NCBI GenBank assembly: GCA_900550135.1
Contig: URQO01000067.1
Location: forward strand, 1-9,024
Source of the DNA: an uncultured Eubacterium sp.
GTDB lineage: Bacteria > Bacillota > Clostridia > Lachnospirales > Lachnospiraceae
DNA length: 9,024 nt
Direction: 5' to 3'
Shown: positions 7,203 through 9,024 of the stretch, one piece after another
How the letters are laid out: each line of letters starts with the position of its first letter
Numbering within the stretch: the stretch's first letter is position 1
Made by a program: the position numbers and the translations under genes
The notes under the pieces: generated by a model
Told to the model about the DNA's origin: nothing
Database searches by the model: none
The model's input: only the letters and a program-made list of their open reading frames with translations

Positions 7203-7222
7203 AAGTACCATTTATTGTACTT
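7203..7222. repeat. Inverted repeat AAGTAC-n8-GTACTT near the predicted lexA transcript start
   Basis: A 6-bp inverted repeat (7203-7208 and 7217-7222) lies just downstream of the predicted lexA -10. It could be an operator or a short 5' hairpin in the lexA leader. It does not match the CGAAC/GTTCG LexA consensus. Confidence 0.4.
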
Positions 7223-7233
7223 GCTATATGATA

Positions 7234-7262
7234 ATATTATCACAGTTAAAAATAAATAGCAA
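7234..7262 (-). promoter_or_regulatory. Predicted lexA promoter
   Basis: On the - strand TTGCTA (+ coordinates 7257-7262) is followed after 17 nt by TAATAT (7234-7239), preceded by TGA, which gives an extended -10. The transcript would carry a leader of about 170 nt before lexA. The -10 sits within a 14-bp perfect palindrome TGATAATATTATCA (7229-7242). The match to consensus is moderate, so this is a candidate only. Confidence 0.45.
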
Positions 7263-7271
7263 CAACAAATT

Positions 7272-7285
7272 CGAATATTTGTTCG
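7272..7285. promoter_or_regulatory. LexA box 1 (candidate), between the two divergent promoters
   Basis: CGAATATTTGTTCG matches the Gram-positive LexA consensus CGAACRNRYGTTYG at 12 of 14 positions. It lies about 9 nt from the -35 element of each predicted promoter (lexA and the LysM gene), so it could serve both directions. Confidence 0.75.
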
Positions 7286-7294
7286 AAAATAATA

Positions 7295-7323
7295 TTGACA
7301 AACACTTGTTCGGATGCTAATAT
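7295..7323 (+). promoter_or_regulatory. Promoter of the LysM (YneA-like) gene
   Basis: A consensus TTGACA (-35, 7295-7300) is followed after a 17-nt spacer by TAATAT (7318-7323), preceded by TGC as an extended -10 (TG at 7315-7316). This is the best sigma-A-type promoter in the window. A LexA-like box covers its spacer, so it should be off until LexA is cleaved. Confidence 0.8.
7299..7312. promoter_or_regulatory. LexA box 2 (candidate), inside the LysM-gene promoter
   Basis: CAAACACTTGTTCG matches CGAACRNRYGTTYG at 12 of 14 positions. It overlaps the last two bases of the -35 and most of the spacer, the position expected for direct blocking of RNA polymerase. Confidence 0.75.
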
Positions 7324-7337
7324 AATCATACGGAAAC

Positions 7338-7351
7338 CAAACGTTTGTTCA
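7338..7351. promoter_or_regulatory. LexA box 3 (candidate), downstream of the LysM-gene promoter
   Basis: CAAACGTTTGTTCA matches the consensus at 11 of 14 positions and contains the perfect palindrome CAAACGTTTG (7338-7347). It lies in the short leader, about 15 nt after the -10 and 8 nt before the ribosome binding site, where a bound repressor could act as a roadblock. Confidence 0.6.
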
Positions 7352-7372
7352 GCACTTTAAAGGAGGAAAAAA

Positions 7373-7750
7373 ATGAAAGGTACAAATAGAAAAAATACAG
7401 AAAATACAAATAGAAAAAATATAAAGAAAGCAAGAGTTGCCCAGCTGAAAAAAAGATTATTGATTTCAGGTCTTATTATTACAGTTATGTTATTTGCTAT
7501 TCTTACGTTAGACAATTTTGTTAATGTAAGTGCTACCAATGACAAGGAAAACTTATACAAATACTATACAAGTTATGAAATACAGCCTGGTGATACTTTA
7601 ACATCTATTGCGCAAAAATATACTGTAAACAGCGATGTATCAGTATCAGAATACATAGATGAACTTAAGAAAGATAACAGATTGGCAACTGATAAGATTA
7701 CAAGCGGAAAATATCTGGTAGTATCATATTATTCAAATGAGTATAAGTAA
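7373..7750 (+). CDS. Membrane-anchored LysM protein, YneA-like putative SOS cell-division inhibitor
   Basis: The 125-residue protein has a short basic, Asn-rich N-terminus (about 1-28), one hydrophobic segment at about 29-46 (LLISGLIITVMLFAILTL), a short linker and a LysM peptidoglycan-binding domain at about 66-117 (YEIQPGDTLTSIAQKYTVN). B. subtilis YneA has the same build (N-terminal membrane segment plus C-terminal LysM), is divergent from lexA, and stops cell division during the SOS response. The division-inhibitor role here is inferred from architecture, synteny and the LexA boxes; sequence identity to YneA cannot be measured here. AAAGGAGG (7359-7366) lies 6 nt before the ATG. A 24-nt near-duplication (ACAAATAGAAAAAAT at 7382 and 7406) encodes the repeated TNRKN in the tail. 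No yneB/ynzC-like genes follow; the next gene is convergent. Confidence 0.88.
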   Translation: MKGTNRKNTENTNRKNIKKARVAQLKKRLLISGLIITVMLFAILTLDNFVNVSATNDKENLYKYYTSYEIQPGDTLTSIAQKYTVNSDVSVSEYIDELKKDNRLATDKITSGKYLVVSYYSNEYK

Positions 7751-7774
7751 AGTTTTCTTTACTTTATACATATA

Positions 7775-7791
7775 TGTTCGTCAAACGAACA
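7775..7791. repeat. Short inverted repeat with GTTCG/CGAAC half-sites after the LysM gene
   Basis: TGTTCGT and ACGAACA pair over 7 bp with a 3-nt centre (CAA), starting 25 nt after the stop codon. The half-sites resemble LexA half-sites but face the opposite way (GTTCG then CGAAC), so this is not a standard box. It may be a small hairpin near the mRNA 3' end. Confidence 0.35.
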
Positions 7792-7842
7792 CCTTTTACA
7801 CTGTAGAAGATAATTCATTTTATCTTTTACGTAATATCCTTA

Positions 7843-7890
7843 GCCGCAAATGACCTAGCACACACCATTTGCGGCATTTTCTATTTTTAT
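7843..7890 (+). terminator. Terminator of the LysM gene
   Basis: GCCGCAAATG (7843-7852) pairs perfectly with CATTTGCGGC (7866-7875) around a 13-nt loop and is followed by ATTTTCTATTTTTAT. The T-rich side faces the + strand only, so it ends the LysM transcript and is not an obvious terminator for the convergent recombinase gene. Confidence 0.85.
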
Positions 7891-7956
7891 AATAAATATA
7901 TGATTTACATGTTGAATGATTTATATATCGACAATTAAATTCAAAAAATCTTTTCA

Positions 7957-9015
7957 TTAATTTTTTCTTAATTTTACAGCATTTCTAGCATTTCTACGAC
8001 GTTCATCTTCAATGGCAGCATAATGCTTCTTTGTTGTGTTAACATCCTTATGGCCCAGTACATCAGCTACTAAATAAATATCACCGGTTTCTTTGTAAAG
8101 AGCGGTACCATATGTACTTCTTAATTTATGTGGTGTGATTTTTTTTAAATGTGTTACAAGAGAAGAGTATTTCTTTACTAAATTTTCCACAGCTCTTACA
8201 CCAATTCTTCTTTTTTGAAGAGAAAGAAAAAGAGCATTTTCATCACCCGACATCGGTACTATCATTTTTCTTTCATCTATATAATCAAGTAAAGCTTTCT
8301 CAACTTCCTCGCCAAAATAAATTACAGTTTCGTTTCCACCTTTTCTACGTATTTTAATTCCTGAATTTTTAAAATCAATATCATTTATATCAATTCCTAC
8401 GCATTCAGAAACTCGCATTCCTGTGCCTAGAAGAAGTGTGAGAATGGCAAGGTCTCTTGTTTTTGTTTTTGCATGAAATTTTTGTTGTGATTTAGTTAAT
8501 TTATCACCTGTATCAACTTCATCAAGTAATGTAACAACTTCATCTGTATCAAGTCGGATAATTTCTTTTTCGTGAATTTTTGGCATATCAACTATTGATG
8601 CAGGATTGGATTGTATAGCCTCTTTTTTATAAAAATATCTGTATAATGTACGTAAACATGCAAGTTTTCGCATAATTCCCCGTTCTTTATTTGTATGTTC
8701 AACGCCATCTTCAGTAACATAGTATTTAAGATATTCCAAATATTCTTCAATATCAGTAGCAGTAATCTGATCGAGAATATCAACATTTAATTTTCTAAGA
8801 TCACTATCTTTTATAATAGGATTTACAGTTTTTAAATAATTAAAGAAAACAACCAAATCATATCCATATGCAATACGGGTACGGGAAGAAGTAGTAGATT
8901 CAATTCCTCTAAAAAATTCACGACAAAATCCTGGTAATTGTTTTTGAAGTTCTCTTAATTTCAATTCATTTTTTATAATAACCTGTTCATGGTAATTTCT
9001 ATTTTGAGTAGCCAT
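7957..9015 (-). CDS. Tyrosine recombinase of the XerC/XerD type
   Basis: This is a site-specific recombinase that cuts and rejoins DNA through a 3'-phosphotyrosine. The 352-residue product has a SAM-like core-binding domain (about 30-135) and a catalytic domain (about 150-345) with the full set Arg201 (GTGMRVSE), Lys225 (RRKGGN), His296-x-x-Arg299 (PHKLR), His322 (LGHKD) and Tyr332 (KHYAAIE). XerC and XerD are usually about 300 residues; this protein has about 30 extra N-terminal residues and a charged stretch at about 168-186 (DTGDKLTKSQQKFHAKTKT) before the first catalytic motif. No excisionase, att repeats or phage genes are seen, so a chromosomal Xer-like role is more likely than a mobile-element integrase, but dimer resolution is not proven. 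The start at 9015 lies 9 nt from the window edge, and its ribosome binding site is partly outside. It converges on the LysM gene. Confidence 0.9.
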   Translation of the reverse strand: MATQNRNYHEQVIIKNELKLRELQKQLPGFCREFFRGIESTTSSRTRIAYGYDLVVFFNYLKTVNPIIKDSDLRKLNVDILDQITATDIEEYLEYLKYYVTEDGVEHTNKERGIMRKLACLRTLYRYFYKKEAIQSNPASIVDMPKIHEKEIIRLDTDEVVTLLDEVDTGDKLTKSQQKFHAKTKTRDLAILTLLLGTGMRVSECVGIDINDIDFKNSGIKIRRKGGNETVIYFGEEVEKALLDYIDERKMIVPMSGDENALFLSLQKRRIGVRAVENLVKKYSSLVTHLKKITPHKLRSTYGTALYKETGDIYLVADVLGHKDVNTTKKHYAAIEDERRRNARNAVKLRKN

Positions 9016-9024
9016 AATAAACCT

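Noticed and set aside
7767..7780. Fourth LexA box (TACATATATGTTCG)
   Set aside because: Only the right half matches the consensus; the left half does not.
7751..7956. Xer dif site or attachment site between the LysM gene and the recombinase
   Set aside because: No sequence close to the known Firmicute dif consensus and no paired direct repeats were found; the clear palindrome at 7843-7875 fits a terminator.

Overview
The window is low-GC Firmicute DNA, most likely from a gut-type Clostridium relative in or near Lachnospiraceae. That placement is an inference. It rests on the AT-rich codon use, the cleavable N-terminal extension on ribosomal protein L27, the gene order rpmA-obg-yhbY-nadD-yqeK-rsfS, a Bacillus/Clostridium-type LexA with CGAAC-n4-GTTCG-like operators, and strong AGGAGG ribosome binding sites. 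The genus cannot be fixed from the sequence alone.

Region 1 (about 1-5000, all + strand) is a large-subunit ribosome biogenesis and NAD cluster. rpmA (bL27) ends in a hairpin terminator or attenuator. It is followed by obg (50S-assembly GTPase), yhbY (CRS1-YhbY RNA-binding protein), a single ORF that fuses NadD (nicotinate-nucleotide adenylyltransferase) to YqeK (HD-domain Ap4A hydrolase), and rsfS (ribosomal silencing factor), whose start overlaps the fusion gene by ATGA. A cytoplasmic GH13 alpha-glucan hydrolase follows rsfS after 10 nt, with its ribosome binding site overlapping the rsfS stop codon, so it is probably co-transcribed. Four of these six proteins (L27, Obg, YhbY, RsfS) act on the 50S subunit.

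Region 2 (about 5000-6400) holds a COG0523/CobW-type GTPase, a putative metal chaperone, with a very histidine-rich loop built partly from a 36-nt tandem repeat. A symmetric hairpin with A and T tracts on its two sides ends this gene and the convergent lexA.

Region 3 (about 6400-7900) is an SOS control locus. lexA (- strand) and a small membrane-anchored LysM protein (+ strand) diverge, the same arrangement as lexA/yneA in Bacillus subtilis. Three LexA-box-like sites lie around the LysM-gene promoter. The lexA side has a leader of about 170 nt with a palindrome at the predicted -10, a short inverted repeat near the predicted transcript start, and a terminator-like hairpin.

Region 4 (about 7957-9015, - strand) encodes a complete tyrosine recombinase of the XerC/XerD type, convergent with the LysM gene.

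I found no rRNA, tRNA, CRISPR array, insertion sequence or prophage. Most of the window is core-genome content. The parts most worth checking are the lexA/LysM regulatory region, the histidine-repeat GTPase and the NadD-YqeK fusion.
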